From the NCBI GenBank assembly GCA_950295325.1, contig OX485803.1, positions 39,693,554-39,757,553 of the forward strand: 64,000 nucleotides of DNA. Direction: 5' to 3'. This document shows, in pieces, positions 11,554 through 22,805 of the stretch (positions are counted from its first letter, which is position 1; the number at the start of each line of letters is the position of its first letter). The position numbers were made by a program, and so were the translations under genes. The DNA is from Polytrichum commune. Lineage: Eukaryota; Streptophyta; Polytrichopsida; Polytrichales; Polytrichaceae. The notes under the pieces are model-generated. The model worked only from the letters and a program-made list of their open reading frames with translations, was not told where the DNA came from and did not search any database.

Positions 11554-13894
11554 TTATAATGTGACAGTGGGACCGCGGCCCAAGCCATGGCTGGCGATGT
11601 TCTCGTCGTAGTCGGAGGTGCCGTGTTTGGTGATATCATACTTCTCACCATCGCCCCAGAGGGCATAGGCTTCTTCCCCATGCACAGCGTCGTCTCCGAT
11701 TAGCAAATGCTCCTCCGACATGCGTAGCGGCATGACCACGCCGATGAGCAGCAGAATTAGGCTGGTGACCACCACGTTCCAGCCGATGATAAACAAAGCT
11801 CCGGCCAGCTGCTTCCCGAACTGGACACCGCCAACACCACCGTAGAATCCACCTTGCTCGTTGGTTACAGACAGGAAGTAGTTGCATAGCTGGGGCTCTG
11901 CAAACAGCCCTGTCAGACTGCCTCCGAGTAACCCTGCTACTGCGTGTGTGTGGAACACTCCCAGTGTGTCGTCCACCTTTTGCAGGAGTGACCATCTCTT
12001 GTGGACCACCATCATGGTGAACCATGGGATGCTCCCCGCACATATGCCCATCACTATGGCTGCCCATCCTTGCACCACACCTGCATGAATTTACCAAAAC
12101 CCCAGCCCCCAAGGTGGTGTTTCATAGGATCAGAGTCAGGTTAGCAAACCTCGACAAGAATTGATACGCAACTCTGCCAGGAATAGTGTTGATGAATTAA
12201 TGAGAACTAGACAGAAGTGATTTGTGGAGTACGAAAGATTGTTGCCTGCAATGAAAACCCAAACATCCACAAAATGTACTCAAGTCTTCCAACAAAGACA
12301 ACTCCTAAAATGTTGTAGCACAGGATGATCAGGTCACATTTTGGCAGGATACTAAACATCCGCAAAAGTTACGCAAGTCTGCCAGGAATATGTTGATTAA
12401 TGAGCAAGAGTCTACAGAGGTGAAAATTTGTGGAGAAATAAAGAAAGATTGTTTGGTAAGCACCTGCGGCCGGGGTGATGACGACCAGCCCAGTGATCAT
12501 GCCCTGCACAGCACCGATCACCGAAGGCTTGCCGAACACCGCCACATCCAAGCAAGTCCACATCAACAGGCTGGTGGCTGCACAGATGTTGGTGTTCACC
12601 ACCGCAATTGAGGAGTCGATGTTGGCTGAGTAAGGGTCACCGCCATTGAACCCCGCCCATCCTAACCACAGAAGCCCCGCACCCGCCAGCATGAGCAACA
12701 CATTGTTCGGGGGAAACCTCTCCCTGTCTTTCGTCAACCTCGGTCCAACCTGCACCAAGAATTTATCATAAGGAACATATACATTCACATTGCACCACAT
12801 CTTAGTCAACTTGTCATTCAAATCAACACATCATCACAATTGCACGAGGTGTCTTCCTTTCTTTCTTACTTCAAGTTCTTATTGTCACTGTTTCCTGCGA
12901 CAATATTCAAACCTAATTAAAGAAAACATGATTATGCACATGGCCAAACATCCGCACTGCCGTAGAGTGATGTCTGGTTGAACACTTTGAGTGCCGAAAC
13001 CTAACTTCCAGGTTGGATTGAACACGGCCTTGACCAATGTGGATACGACATGTGGTAAAATTCTCCCCCTACGGGATACTGTCAACCCTGCTTATTCTAA
13101 GCTTCCGATGAGAGAGAGTGACCCTACAGTGCGCGGTAGGGTGACATTAGGTTAGTCAAAACACGTTAGAAGTTGCTGATAAATCCAACACATGATGATC
13201 GCAGTTCGAGCAACAGTAGTCACATACTTACCCAATATGCAGCTGTGAATCCAGCGATGCCCGAAGACAAGTGGATGACGTAGCCTCCGGAGTAATCGAT
13301 CACACCCCAGTGAAACAAGAATCCTCCACCCCAGAGGCTAAATGCACCTACTGTGTACGAGAATGTGAGCCATAAAGGCACAAACAGCATCCAAGCTCTG
13401 AAGTTCATTCTCCCGAGCACGGATCCCGCCAGCAAAATCAAGGTGATGGCAGCAAACACGAACTGGAAGTACACCATGGTAGCCATGGGGTATTGGGGAG
13501 CCAATGCAGGTGTCTCCACTGTACCATTATGGTAGAAATGTTTCGTCGATGGCAAGACGGCTTGGGAGAGGAGAGTTCTGTAGCTCAACGCGGTGCCGGC
13601 CTTACCCCACATGGGAAGCAGCTTCTCACCGAACGACATCTTGTAAGCCCAGATGACCCAGCACAAGAGCACGGCAGCGAAGGCGTAGAATGCCATGAAG
13701 GCAGAGTTGACGGCCCATTTCTTCTTCACGATGCTTCCGTAGAGGATGACCAGTCCAGGCACGGATTGGATTCCCACCAATGTTGCGGCTGTCATTTGCC
13801 ATGCATTGTCTCCCTTGTTCAGCCAGTCCGGGAGCACGCCCCCCGTGTTGAGGTATGCCGTGGGCACCTGCCCTGGTGGCGTTGCGTTCGCCAT
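11554..13894 (-). CDS. AMT2: Ammonium transporter, AMT2/MEP type, three exons
   Basis: A plasma-membrane ammonium transporter of the Amt/Mep/Rh family. Model on the minus strand: exons 13894-13232, 12749-12464 and 12080-11554, with GT-AG introns and phases 0 and 1, giving about 491 residues, a normal length for plant AMT2. The start ATG gives an N-terminus that quickly reaches [10 protein letters not shown], which with [15 protein letters not shown] and [17 protein letters not shown] is typical of AMT2 rather than AMT1. The pore histidine contexts are [16 protein letters not shown] (His ~208) and [10 protein letters not shown] (His ~360/362). The cytosolic tail keeps [14 protein letters not shown], the conserved regulatory C-terminal region. 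Eleven membrane segments are expected from the family. No frame damage is seen, so it is likely functional and the only clear host gene here. Four ~200-bp repeats lie just upstream of the start. Confidence 0.95.
12081..12463 (-). repeat. AMT2 intron 2 with internal duplication
   Basis: A segment near 12,160-12,250 (CTCTGCCAGGAATAG ... AAAGATTGTTG) is repeated imperfectly at 12,368-12,460 (GTCTGCCAGGAATAT ... AAAGATTGTTTGG), next to the exon 2 donor. This is a duplication inside the intron with a spacing of ~205 bp, similar to the period of the upstream array but with unrelated sequence. Confidence 0.6.
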
Positions 13895-13967
13895 TGCTGC
13901 GAATTAGTACTGGCAGCTTCGGCCAATTCACCCAACCTGCATCATCATCACCACCACAACCACACCA

Positions 13968-14765
13968 TGGTCGACGAGTCGATCACAGTGTTAGCAAGCT
14001 CCAGATTACTCGGTTTAATTGGCGAAGCGTAAGAAAAATCTTCGTGTGGCTTGCTAATGACAAGGTTCCCTATGATCGCATTTTAGTGTTCCGAAGAGAA
14101 AGGATCAGGATTTTTGTTTTCTGTTATTTTCGGATGGCATCGTTGTAACCCCCGGACGACGTCTGAACATGGTTGACGAGTCGACCACAGTGTTAGGAAG
14201 CTCAAGAATACTCGGTTTACTGGCGAAGCGTAAGAAAAATCTTATTCGTATGACTTGCAAATGACACTTGAGATTAACCATCATCACATTGTGGTGTTCC
14301 GAAGAGAAAGTATCAGGGTTTTTTTTTCTGTTGTTTTCGGATGGGATCGCTACAACCTGGAAGACGTCAACATGGTTGAAGAGTCGATCACAGTGTTAGC
14401 TCCAGACTGCTCGATTTTATTTGCGAAGCAGAAAAATCTCGAATCATCAAAGACCTCCTGTGACTTGCTAATGGCAAGATAACCATCACATTGTGGCCAT
14501 GTTACGAAGAGAAAGCATGCATCAGGGTTTCGGTTTCTAAAGACGTCAACATGGTTGACGAGTCGATTCCAGTGTTAGCAAGCTCCAGATTACTCGGCTT
14601 TACGGGCGAAGCAAAAGAAAATCTTGAATCACCAATATCGAATTAGACCTTGTGTGACTTGCTAATGACAACATTACCCATCACATTGTGGTAGTGTCCG
14701 AAGTCAATGTGATCAGGGTTTTGCTCGTTTCTGTTGTTTAGGGACGGAATCATCACAACGCATCG
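13968..14765. repeat. Four ~200-bp tandem repeats upstream of AMT2
   Basis: Units start at about 13968, 14170, 14373 and 14552, each with TGGTTGACGAGTCGATCACA or a variant. Inside each unit come TGTTAGCAAGCTCCAGATTACT-like sequence (shorter in unit 3), GGCGAAGC, TGACTTGCTAATGACA, CACATTGTGG, CCGAAGAGAAAG and ATCAGGGTTT. The third unit is ~180 bp. Unit junctions carry GACGTCAACATGGTTGACG, which contains an ACGTCA/TGACGT-type bZIP core and a TTGAC W-box core. The array starts 74 bp before the AMT2 start codon, so it is promoter and/or 5' UTR. Similarity between units is high enough to imply a local amplification. Confidence 0.9.
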
Positions 14766-16107
14766 AGCAGGTGCATGTGTGTGGACTATTGAAACCGCAA
14801 ATACAGGTTATCAGTCTCTTAAATTAGTGGTGCAAACTCATCTCAACTCTTCGATATGCTAAGAGCAATCTTCTTCCTGGGCAGCCTTTAAGATCTGTCA
14901 TGGCTTCGAAGATCATTAGAAATTGGAGAAAATCCACACCACTGCTCTATGCCTACCGTGGATCTCATCAAAAACGTCAACAACTAACAGTCGGAGTCGA
15001 TCATCGCCACCTAACTCACAAAAACCCTCAGAGTAAACAGAAAAAAACAAAAACAAAAACACAAAACAAACAAAACTTGAATATATCACCGTGAATTAGT
15101 ACCCCTGTCGCTAAACCGCTCCAAGTATCACAAAGCGACATTGTGATTAGTTTTGCAATGCTGCAACGACACCAGCATTGTACAATCTCCTACGATCTCT
15201 TCTACCGAGTTACAGAACACGACCTCGGGTTTGCAAGTAGACCACCTGAATGCATGATTCCAATAGCGATTCAGGAACGATCGCAACCCAGGCAATGGTG
15301 TTTACGACACAGTAGAGATGAAAACCGCAGCCTCATTCTCTAGCTCTGTAACTAGCTTAGTACCGACGATCATGGCAAGATTCTGCAATGCTGATGATTA
15401 ATGCTTGGATCGACCTAGCCACGTACCAGGTGCTGGATTAAACCTCCAAGTCGAGCTGCATCAAGCACGGTGCTGCTGTCACTGCTTCAATCAATGGTCG
15501 CTGCTGCAAGCTTAGTAACGAATCCGGAGACTTCCGGAAGAAGAGCTACTAAGGATATTGGATCCACCACATGACTTGTTCCCGCCTGCTTGCTTGCGGC
15601 ATGGATGATGGATGTGCAGCAAGTGACAACATCGCCACATCCACACATATATACTCATCCTCCCCTTTGACATTTGTTTGGTATTTTCAAATCCCAATCT
15701 TTTCGTCATTTTTTACTCAATGTTTACTCATGTGCATGGCCCCGCTGATCATGATGATCAGGCCACCATGCACTCTAGCCCTCCGCAATTCAGGTCTCGC
15801 CTTCCCGAAATGGCACCACATGTGACCTGACCAAGGTGAATTCATATAAGTAAAGTAGTGTATCTGCCTCAGCAAAACTACATAGTCATGATTATAGTCT
15901 TTGACTTTTGACCTGCGGCAAGAGCATCGTAAGCTTGATGATCTGCTTGATGATCTGCTTGATGATCTGCTTGCTCAACAGTCACTACACTACAGTTTTC
16001 TTTCTTGGTTTCAAATTTTTGGCGTTCGCTTATTGGCCTTCTGTCAAAAAAAAAAAAACTACACTTGAATTTTAATGTCGTATATTAATTTGCATCCTAA
16101 CAAATAT
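14766..16107. other. Gene-free stretch with a 12-bp microsatellite
   Basis: A 12-bp unit GCTTGATGATCT is repeated three times plus a partial unit at 15,933-15,975. Nothing else is supported. Confidence 0.6.
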
Positions 16108-16345
16108 GAGATGAAATATTGTCATGGATGAATGAAATTTGGACGAAAAGTCACTTAGTAAGTGACAGTAATTGCAGCACTGTAAATCTATAATACCCCC
16201 CCCCCCAAAAAAAAATAACAAGAAATGATCAATATTGTTAGGTTTACATTTAATGTTGGCGGCACTAGACTGGGGTTTACTGTTAGTATTGAGCAAGACA
16301 ATTAGAATCGGTGACACGAAATACAATATTTAGTGTACTTTATCT
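16108..16345 (+). repeat. ~235-bp repeat, copy 1 (pair with 27,346-27,560)
   Basis: Shares GAAATTTGGAC/TGAAAA, AGTGACAGTAATTGCA, ATTGAGCAAGACAATTAGAA and the following TGGTGACA-type sequence with the second copy in the same orientation. A C-tract followed by an A-run near 16,195-16,215 is replaced by CCCCC plus a T-run in the other copy. Non-coding, of unknown family. Confidence 0.8.
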
Positions 16346-19319
16346 TTCTTTCTTGTCTTTTCTTTTGAATACCGGTTTAATTTCCTAATACTTACCGAGG
16401 GGTAATAGTAAAAATATGCTATTGAGAGGTTGATAAGCCCTTAACTTCCCATTCCCAAGCCTACGAATGGGTTGTGTTTGGGTGCATTCCACTTAATCTT
16501 GGTTGTGGAATTTTCATGGACAAGTTTTGAGGTTAAAATGGGATTTGTCTGTAGGATCTTGAAACATTGAAGATGAACTAATTCAAGGGAAAAAAATGGG
16601 CACGAATGACCCTTTGTAACTTTATATTATAGTAAATGAAGGAAGTGATGCACAAGAAAATGCCTCGTTTTATTTATCCCCCCAAAATGACCTTTGACCA
16701 ATATAAATCACTTGGAAAATGAGTGTGATGGATTTGTGTGATGGATTCCACTAGATGGGAACAACTCAATAGTTGAGCACCTCCACCAATTCTCACTGTC
16801 AAAATGTGCAAATCACAATAGGCTAGCCACCTTGCATTTGGAGTATATATATTGTCCCACATTTGCAATGAACGTGTACGCAAAGAATTCCTTAAAATCA
16901 TAATGTCAAAAATAATGAACTAGACAGTTGATGTCAGCACAAAGGCTACCGTTACATGAACATCAACAAATATTTCACATTTACCAAAATAAACATCTTT
17001 GATGTTCATGCAAAGTTTGCATTGATTGGAGTCAACATCCTCACATCATACATGAGCTCTTGGCGACACAATCAAAAACATGACCATTTCCCACTTTGAC
17101 ATGTTTTTACACATTCTAATCATCTCCAAATTGCATGGGTCATGAGTTGATGGGTTGATATCCATGTTGGCTTGATGTTCATAGTTACTTGATTGCAGAT
17201 GAATGTGTTAGGTGGGGTTGATGTGGGGAAGAAGTCATCCTTCAACCATAAATGAGTTGCTTGGGAAGTTAGGGGTTAATGATTCATCCCAATTTCAATT
17301 CAGCAGACTAATACAAAAAAAATTGACTATGGTTAAGGAATTAATAATAAACCGAAACAGTAGTCCCCAAGCTCTACATCAGTAACTAGCCTTTTGACCC
17401 TCCTCCTAAGTATTATGAACATTCACCCCATTGAGTAGGGCAAAGTTGCATGGTGCCTATCAAAGGGGAGAGTGAAAACGTTGATAACCTATTATGTACA
17501 TTGTAAAGCCCACGTGATCGTTTTTAGCCAAATTTGTCACTAAGTCGAGATCAGAAACTCCCAAATTCATTTATGAAAATGAATTGTTAATTTGGACAGC
17601 AGTTCTTCAATTTACACCACAATATACACATACCTGGTTTCAATTGCAGTTGACATCGTCGATGTGAGTCAATGAATGGGGAGAACTGCCGACCGTTAGC
17701 TACAGACAAACCGGTTGTGTTTAGAAAATAACCGCTTCAAAGATCAGAACTTCAGGAAAACTACCCATCATTTTAGAGGGAACTTATAGAATACACCTTG
17801 ATTCCCTAACGAAAAACCGAAAGATCACAACATGTGAATCGGGTGGGACTTGGAAACACTGGGATTTTGATCGGATTATGCCCAAAAAATCCTCCCCGCC
17901 GGACACTGATGCGAGTCTTTTGCGAATTTTTTCCCCCCACGGTCATTTTGGCAGTGGCGCGTATAGTGTTTGTGCATGCATAAATTTAGTAATGTAGCTT
18001 TTGTGGAGCGGAGATTGAATTCCTAGATCCAGGGATGTAAAGGAGGCTGTCATTCCCAAAAGAGGGGAATAAATAAAGAAAGTACAAATACATGGGTTTA
18101 ACTTAGCCGCTCCAACAAGGGTGGAGCTAACCCTGTGTCAATTGGATTCCGAAGTGCATCCCAATGTGAGGGAGGTTCATGTAAGGCCCACTTTACACTA
18201 GGAGTCGAGCCCAAGGGCCAAGGGAAATCTCGTGATCCTATTGGTTGAGAGTTGAAAGCCAACTTTACGTGGCGGTGTTTTGCGCCTGAGGGGTTCCGTC
18301 TCCCCTCGGTGAAGGGCGCGTCTTTTCTTCTGTGGTATTCATTTTGGCGCTGGCTGGTTTGGTCTTCTGTCTCAAAAGGAGAAGAAGAAGTTGAAAGCCA
18401 ACTCGAAGAGGTACATACTAGGAGTCAAGGCCAACAATTAGTTGAATATTTACGTCGATGCCACGAAGCCCAAGCCACGACCAGCCTTTCTAAAATACAT
18501 CATCATATGCAGCAGGTTCACATCAGCAAATTCAACTCGCAGTGGAATCAAATCCACTCCCAGATTTGCAAGCCCAACCTTAATTAAATGCACTTCTTAA
18601 GTGTCTGCACTGTAATTTGCTATGGTAGAACTTACGCAGAAATTTGGTGATGTAGAAATCACCCTGTCAACCGCCTTGACTATCGCAATTTCAGTGCAAT
18701 GTCTAATTGATTTGCAAACAATGTTCACAATGTTGTTCTTTGGTCGTTTCCTCTTCATGCTAAAACTACATTAGCTACGTAGTGATCTTGAAACAAAGAT
18801 ATACTAATGTTACACCTCTCATCGAGAGCATTCAAACACTCAAAAGAAATAGGATCTTGGCATGCATAAGAATCACTAGAAAAAAGTTGTTGTTGTTGTT
18901 TTTGTTTTTGTTTTGTTTTGTTTTATTTTTTTCCTTTTTTCTATTACATTTAAATGTATGATGACATTAATATTTTATGTATTTTCAACCTTTGTTTATG
19001 TACGTGTTACTTTTTTAAATTCCAAAATGACATAATTGTTATTCATGTAAGTGCTATCCACAACTACTTAAGATCTGGAAATAAGCAATTCACGCGCATC
19101 AAGGTTAGTTGGAAGAATGTTGCATGAAATAGAACTATGGCAGGTTAGGACTAGTAGATCCTAAGGCCATTAAGCCCAACCTCCTCTGAAAATGGATTGT
19201 GAAAGCTATGGAACTCGGTGAATCTAATCTCCAACTCATTCTTAGATATAGGTTGGCCAAGTTTAACCCACAAAGAGGAAGGAGTTGGGGCGTTAGTCTA
19301 GATTGGTTATGTGCAAGCA
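16346..19319. other. Gene-free stretch, AT-rich
   Basis: Apart from the short repeat at 17,678-17,800, I see no gene, RNA gene or transposase similarity. Open frames, for example a 111-codon one at 18,252-18,587, have no recognisable features. Confidence 0.5.
17678..17800 (+). repeat. ~120-bp repeat shared with the CACTA element
   Basis: GGGGAGAACTGCCGACCGTT and CATCATTTTAGAGG with intervening sequence match 51,697-51,815, which lies inside the CACTA transposon between its two genes. Same orientation, moderate similarity. Confidence 0.75.
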
Positions 19320-20690
19320 ACAAACGATATAGGAGGTAGTTGGCGACTTTGCATTGTCACAAATTAATATATGAATGACAACAACATGAAGTTGCTTAGA
19401 ACACATGCTACGGTGTATCAACACAAAATATATAGCTCAATCCCAAAGTTAATGATTGGCCAATATAAACACATTGGGTAGAGCACTTGAAATCTACTTC
19501 AAAATAAAATCAAAGGAATGTATGATATTTTTAGCACATAGAATGTACCCTAAATCCTTCACTTACAAACCAAAGTGTAATAAATGCATATTGATTCCAA
19601 CCTAGGAATTTTGTCCCAAATTAAAGTAAAATAAACATTATATTTATTGGATATTATATATGGGTACTCATCCAAACCCAAACATAATAGGATTCCTAAG
19701 TACCCAAAGTCTAGCTCAATTATATTGAACCCACAATGCACGTAGACTTACTACTAGTCTATTATAATATCAAATATGCTAATATAAGTGCAAAAATGTT
19801 GGATGTTATTGGTGGTTGTTCACAACCAAACAACTTAACTTCTACCAAGTTCTCATTGGCTTGATTAACCCGCAAGGCAAGCAAGGTTGTCTTTTGCAAA
19901 TGTTATGCACTTTTGAGGGATGGAGTGACCCACTATGATTCTTCTATGGTTTTCATGCTATAAATTTGGAATTTGTATTTATCGATCTTAGACCATGCTC
20001 AAAATCCATCTTTCAATGAAAATTATGATTTGTATCCCAACTTGTGTAATGACAAATCACACCTTCATTCCGTGCTTTTGGTCGGTGGTACTCCACCTAA
20101 ATTTGTCATAATTGAGGACTAGAAGTTATTAAAATTTGGTTGAGACAAAGCTCTTGCCACCCAAACTGGTATAGCGTACGTTTCATTTATGCAATGCAAA
20201 TATATATATATATATATATATATAACCTTCAAGACAATTCACTACAACGATGGTAGGGCGATGATTCTCAAATGTTACTAGCGGGTCCAACGTAATGGTC
20301 GTCCTTGTCGAACTCCTCACGAACCTCCCCATTGCCCAAAAGCCTAGCCTTTGAAGCAAAAAACATCTACACAACTTTGTGGCCAAGAACCATGCCTCAA
20401 AGTAAGGGAGCTATCTTGATGAAGGTCCGCCAAAGTAGAATGAAAACATGTCCAATAGCCTATCCAAGTTCCACATCGGTGGCGAAATGATCCACCAACA
20501 TCTGCACCCATAAACGTTAAAATATTGGTTAAAACATGATATGTCCTTTATAATATCCTCCACATTCTTCATGGGTATTGGTTTGCAAGGTTTGGGCTCC
20601 CCATCTACTAACATTGTCTTGCGCTCCTCCGGGAGGCAACCCTTTATATTGCTCCGAGGAATCTCTAGCAACCCTTAGCATCCCATGTTA
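19320..20690 (-). pseudogene. DUF7869-type transposon gene 3' part and flank, inverted copy
   Basis: On the minus strand this matches, over about 1.3 kb, the plus-strand region 41,130-43,045. The coding end (about 20,690-20,240) includes VDGEPKPCKP, KNVEDIIKD and further C-terminal sequence, followed by about 0.9 kb of non-coding 3' sequence. The open frame is broken and the DUF7869 core itself is absent, so this is a truncated copy. It has no insertion at the place where the other copy carries a 592-bp element, so it serves as the empty site. A TA dinucleotide run sits at about 20,200-20,223. Confidence 0.75.
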
Positions 20691-20695
20691 CAATT

Positions 20696-21250
20696 AGGTA
20701 CACTATAGCCTACGCCAAATTGCATTTCCCTTCCTTCGTTCTTCTGCTCCTTTCATTTGTCATAGTTTCAGTCTTCCTCCTCAAACCAAACCCCCATGTT
20801 CCGTCGCCTTCCAGGTTGCGTCCAATCCAAAACAAACCCATTCCAAAGGCATTGTTGACACCGAATTTGAGCATTTCTACGTCATGTACAAAAGTGCGGG
20901 GCAATCTTCTTCCCTATTGACATCCCATTCAAATTCATTCTCGAGCCATTGTTCATCTTTGGCAACTCTGCCCTAACCTTCCTATGTGTGAAGGTACAAT
21001 CTAGCCTTTGCCAAATTACATTTCCCTTCCCACGTCCTCCGTTTCCTTTCGTCCGTCATAGGTTTTGGTCTCCCTCCTCAAACTAATCCCCCTCCCCTCC
21101 CATGTCCTGTAAATTTGTAGTTTGCATCCAATTCAAAACAAACCCTTCCAAAGGTGCCTTATCCATCGAATTGGAGCACTTCGACGTCCTATGTAGATGT
21201 GCGAGGCAATTTTCTTCCCAATCACATCCCATTCGTATTCATCCTCCTAT
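20696..21250. repeat. Tandem duplication, unit ~295 bp
   Basis: 20,696-20,945 and 20,990-21,250 align throughout. Shared landmarks are GCCAAATTGCATTTCCCTTC, TCCTCCTCAAACCAA, CCAATCCAAAACAAACCC and GCAATCTTCTTCCC with variants. It may be a degenerate coding duplication, as both strands have partial open frames, but I recognise no family. Confidence 0.8.
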
Positions 21251-21815
21251 AATTTGGGTTCTCGCTAGCCTCCTATATGTATCATGATGGCCCAGGTCCT
21301 AACCAAGCCCATGTTTGCGGAGTAGAGATTTTCCAGAACATGGAGGCAATGCGAGAAAAATAAACGGCAATGAAGGAAAAGGAAGCAGCTGCCAAAGCTA
21401 TAAAGGCCAATGCTAGCATAGAGATTGTACATAAGTAGGCGTAATTTGGGTCGAACCGTCTAATGTTTATGTGGCGCTCAGTTTCTACTTAATTTTGTTG
21501 GCCACACCTTGTATTTTCTATTTCCCTTTATATGAAAATCTCCTTTCTCCTCCAATATTATCTCTAGTTTGGGTTGTGCTACCGAAACCATCTTAATTTG
21601 AGTTCTTATTTCAGATGTACCCCTTCATTTGCGCATGTATTGATGTAATCACCACTCTTCAATGTGCACATGTTTGAGTTTCCCATGCCATTCCCCACAA
21701 GATATTTTGGAATTTCTTTCTATGCTCTTCTATATGTAAATGTCTCAAAATTCTCAAAAAGTCTCAAATTGCCGAATATAATGTTATGGGTCTTAAGTGC
21801 TTTGTTCTCTTAATT

Positions 21816-22080
21816 GAACCCCTATATTTGATCGGTATGTGGTTCGGTGAGGACCAAAAGAGCAAACATTGTAAAGACACATGTTTAAAAGAGATTCGAC
21901 TACGTCTTCAAATATCAATAACTACTCTACACTCAACAGTGAACACAATTGGGAGACATACGTATCTAGTTAAGAAACCAACAAACATGCACTTCCGCTA
22001 ACCATAAGGAAATCAGGGTAAGTCCGAATTCCAATCCGATTTTGGCAGATGTTCCATCGCAAATTTGCCAATGCAGCACA
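21816..22080 (+). repeat. Dispersed repeat family, copy B (uninterrupted)
   Basis: Full-length relative of copy A, from CCTATATTTGATCGGTATGT to AATTTGCCAATGCAGC. It contains a single CACATG at the position of the MITE insertion in copy A. A pogo/Tigger-like element begins 80 bp downstream. Confidence 0.85.
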
Positions 22081-22159
22081 TAACTTTGTTGCGTGAATCT
22101 ACTCCGAAGACATTGGAGACCACGAAAAAAAAAACGAACCCACAAATAGCACCCACATA

Positions 22160-22803
22160 CAATCTACCCTCCATAAATGTTAACCCTCGGGAGTGGATCA
22201 AAGTTAACATTTATAGAGGTGTTAACAGTTAACAATTATAAAATTAATTATTTGAGCAATATACAAATCTTAACATTTATAAATATAAGCAATTGTGAAG
22301 AGTCCTTGTGAGAGAATACCATTCATAAAATTGCAAACCAAATCCAAACTTTATTCAATATCAAGTTTACAAATCACGGGTGAAGTATGAATCAATGGTT
22401 CTTTGGTGAGATTCATCTGCATGCACAACTTGCAAATATTTCTCAATCTGCACCAACAAACCCACATACTTGGACACATCACATGAACGTGATTCCATGT
22501 ACCTTCTAATGGTACCAAAACTAGATTGCAAGTCACTATAAGATGGAATGGGTTCCACCTCACACTCCTCTCCCTCACAATCATCATCTGAGACATTAGA
22601 AGTCCCACCAATAGAGCCTAAAACATCCCATACATCCTCATTCGTTAACATTTATAGAGTCAAATTTACAAAGAAGGGAGTACCATTTTGTTAACAGTTA
22701 ACACATTTAACATTTATAATGTGCAATATGTGGGGAGTAGAAGAAAGTTAACATTTAGAGAGGGTTAACACTTATAGGTGTAACATTTATAGAGGGTGGA
22801 CTG
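22160..22803 (-). mobile_element. pogo/Tigger-like (Tc1/mariner) internal-deletion element
   Basis: 644 bp with terminal inverted repeats: CAATCTACCCTCCATAAATG at the left end and, as reverse complement, CAGTCCACCCTCTATAAATG at the right. Both are directly flanked by TA (22158-22159 and 22804-22805), the Tc1/mariner target duplication. GTTAACATTTATAGAG-type subterminal repeats occur several times near both ends. The interior keeps only the end of a DDE_1 transposase gene on the minus strand. This is a classical deletion derivative that would need a transposase supplied in trans. Confidence 0.85.
22367..22651 (-). pseudogene. C-terminal tail of a pogo/Tigger-like DDE_1 transposase
   Basis: A 94-codon frame with an acidic stretch (SDDDCEGEECEVEP), a helix-rich segment and the ending HQRTIDSYFTRDL. 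That ending resembles the QTTIDSFF-type end of Tigger/Jerky-like proteins. The catalytic domain is missing. Its place inside an element with matching inverted repeats and TA duplications supports the call. Confidence 0.6.
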
Positions 22804-22805
22804 TA

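Noticed and set aside
13493-14032. 179-codon plus-strand frame as a gene
   Set aside because: It is antisense to AMT2 exon 1 and its upstream region; the minus strand has the clear protein.
20200-20223. TA run as a regulatory TATA region
   Set aside because: A simple dinucleotide repeat inside a decayed element with no gene downstream.
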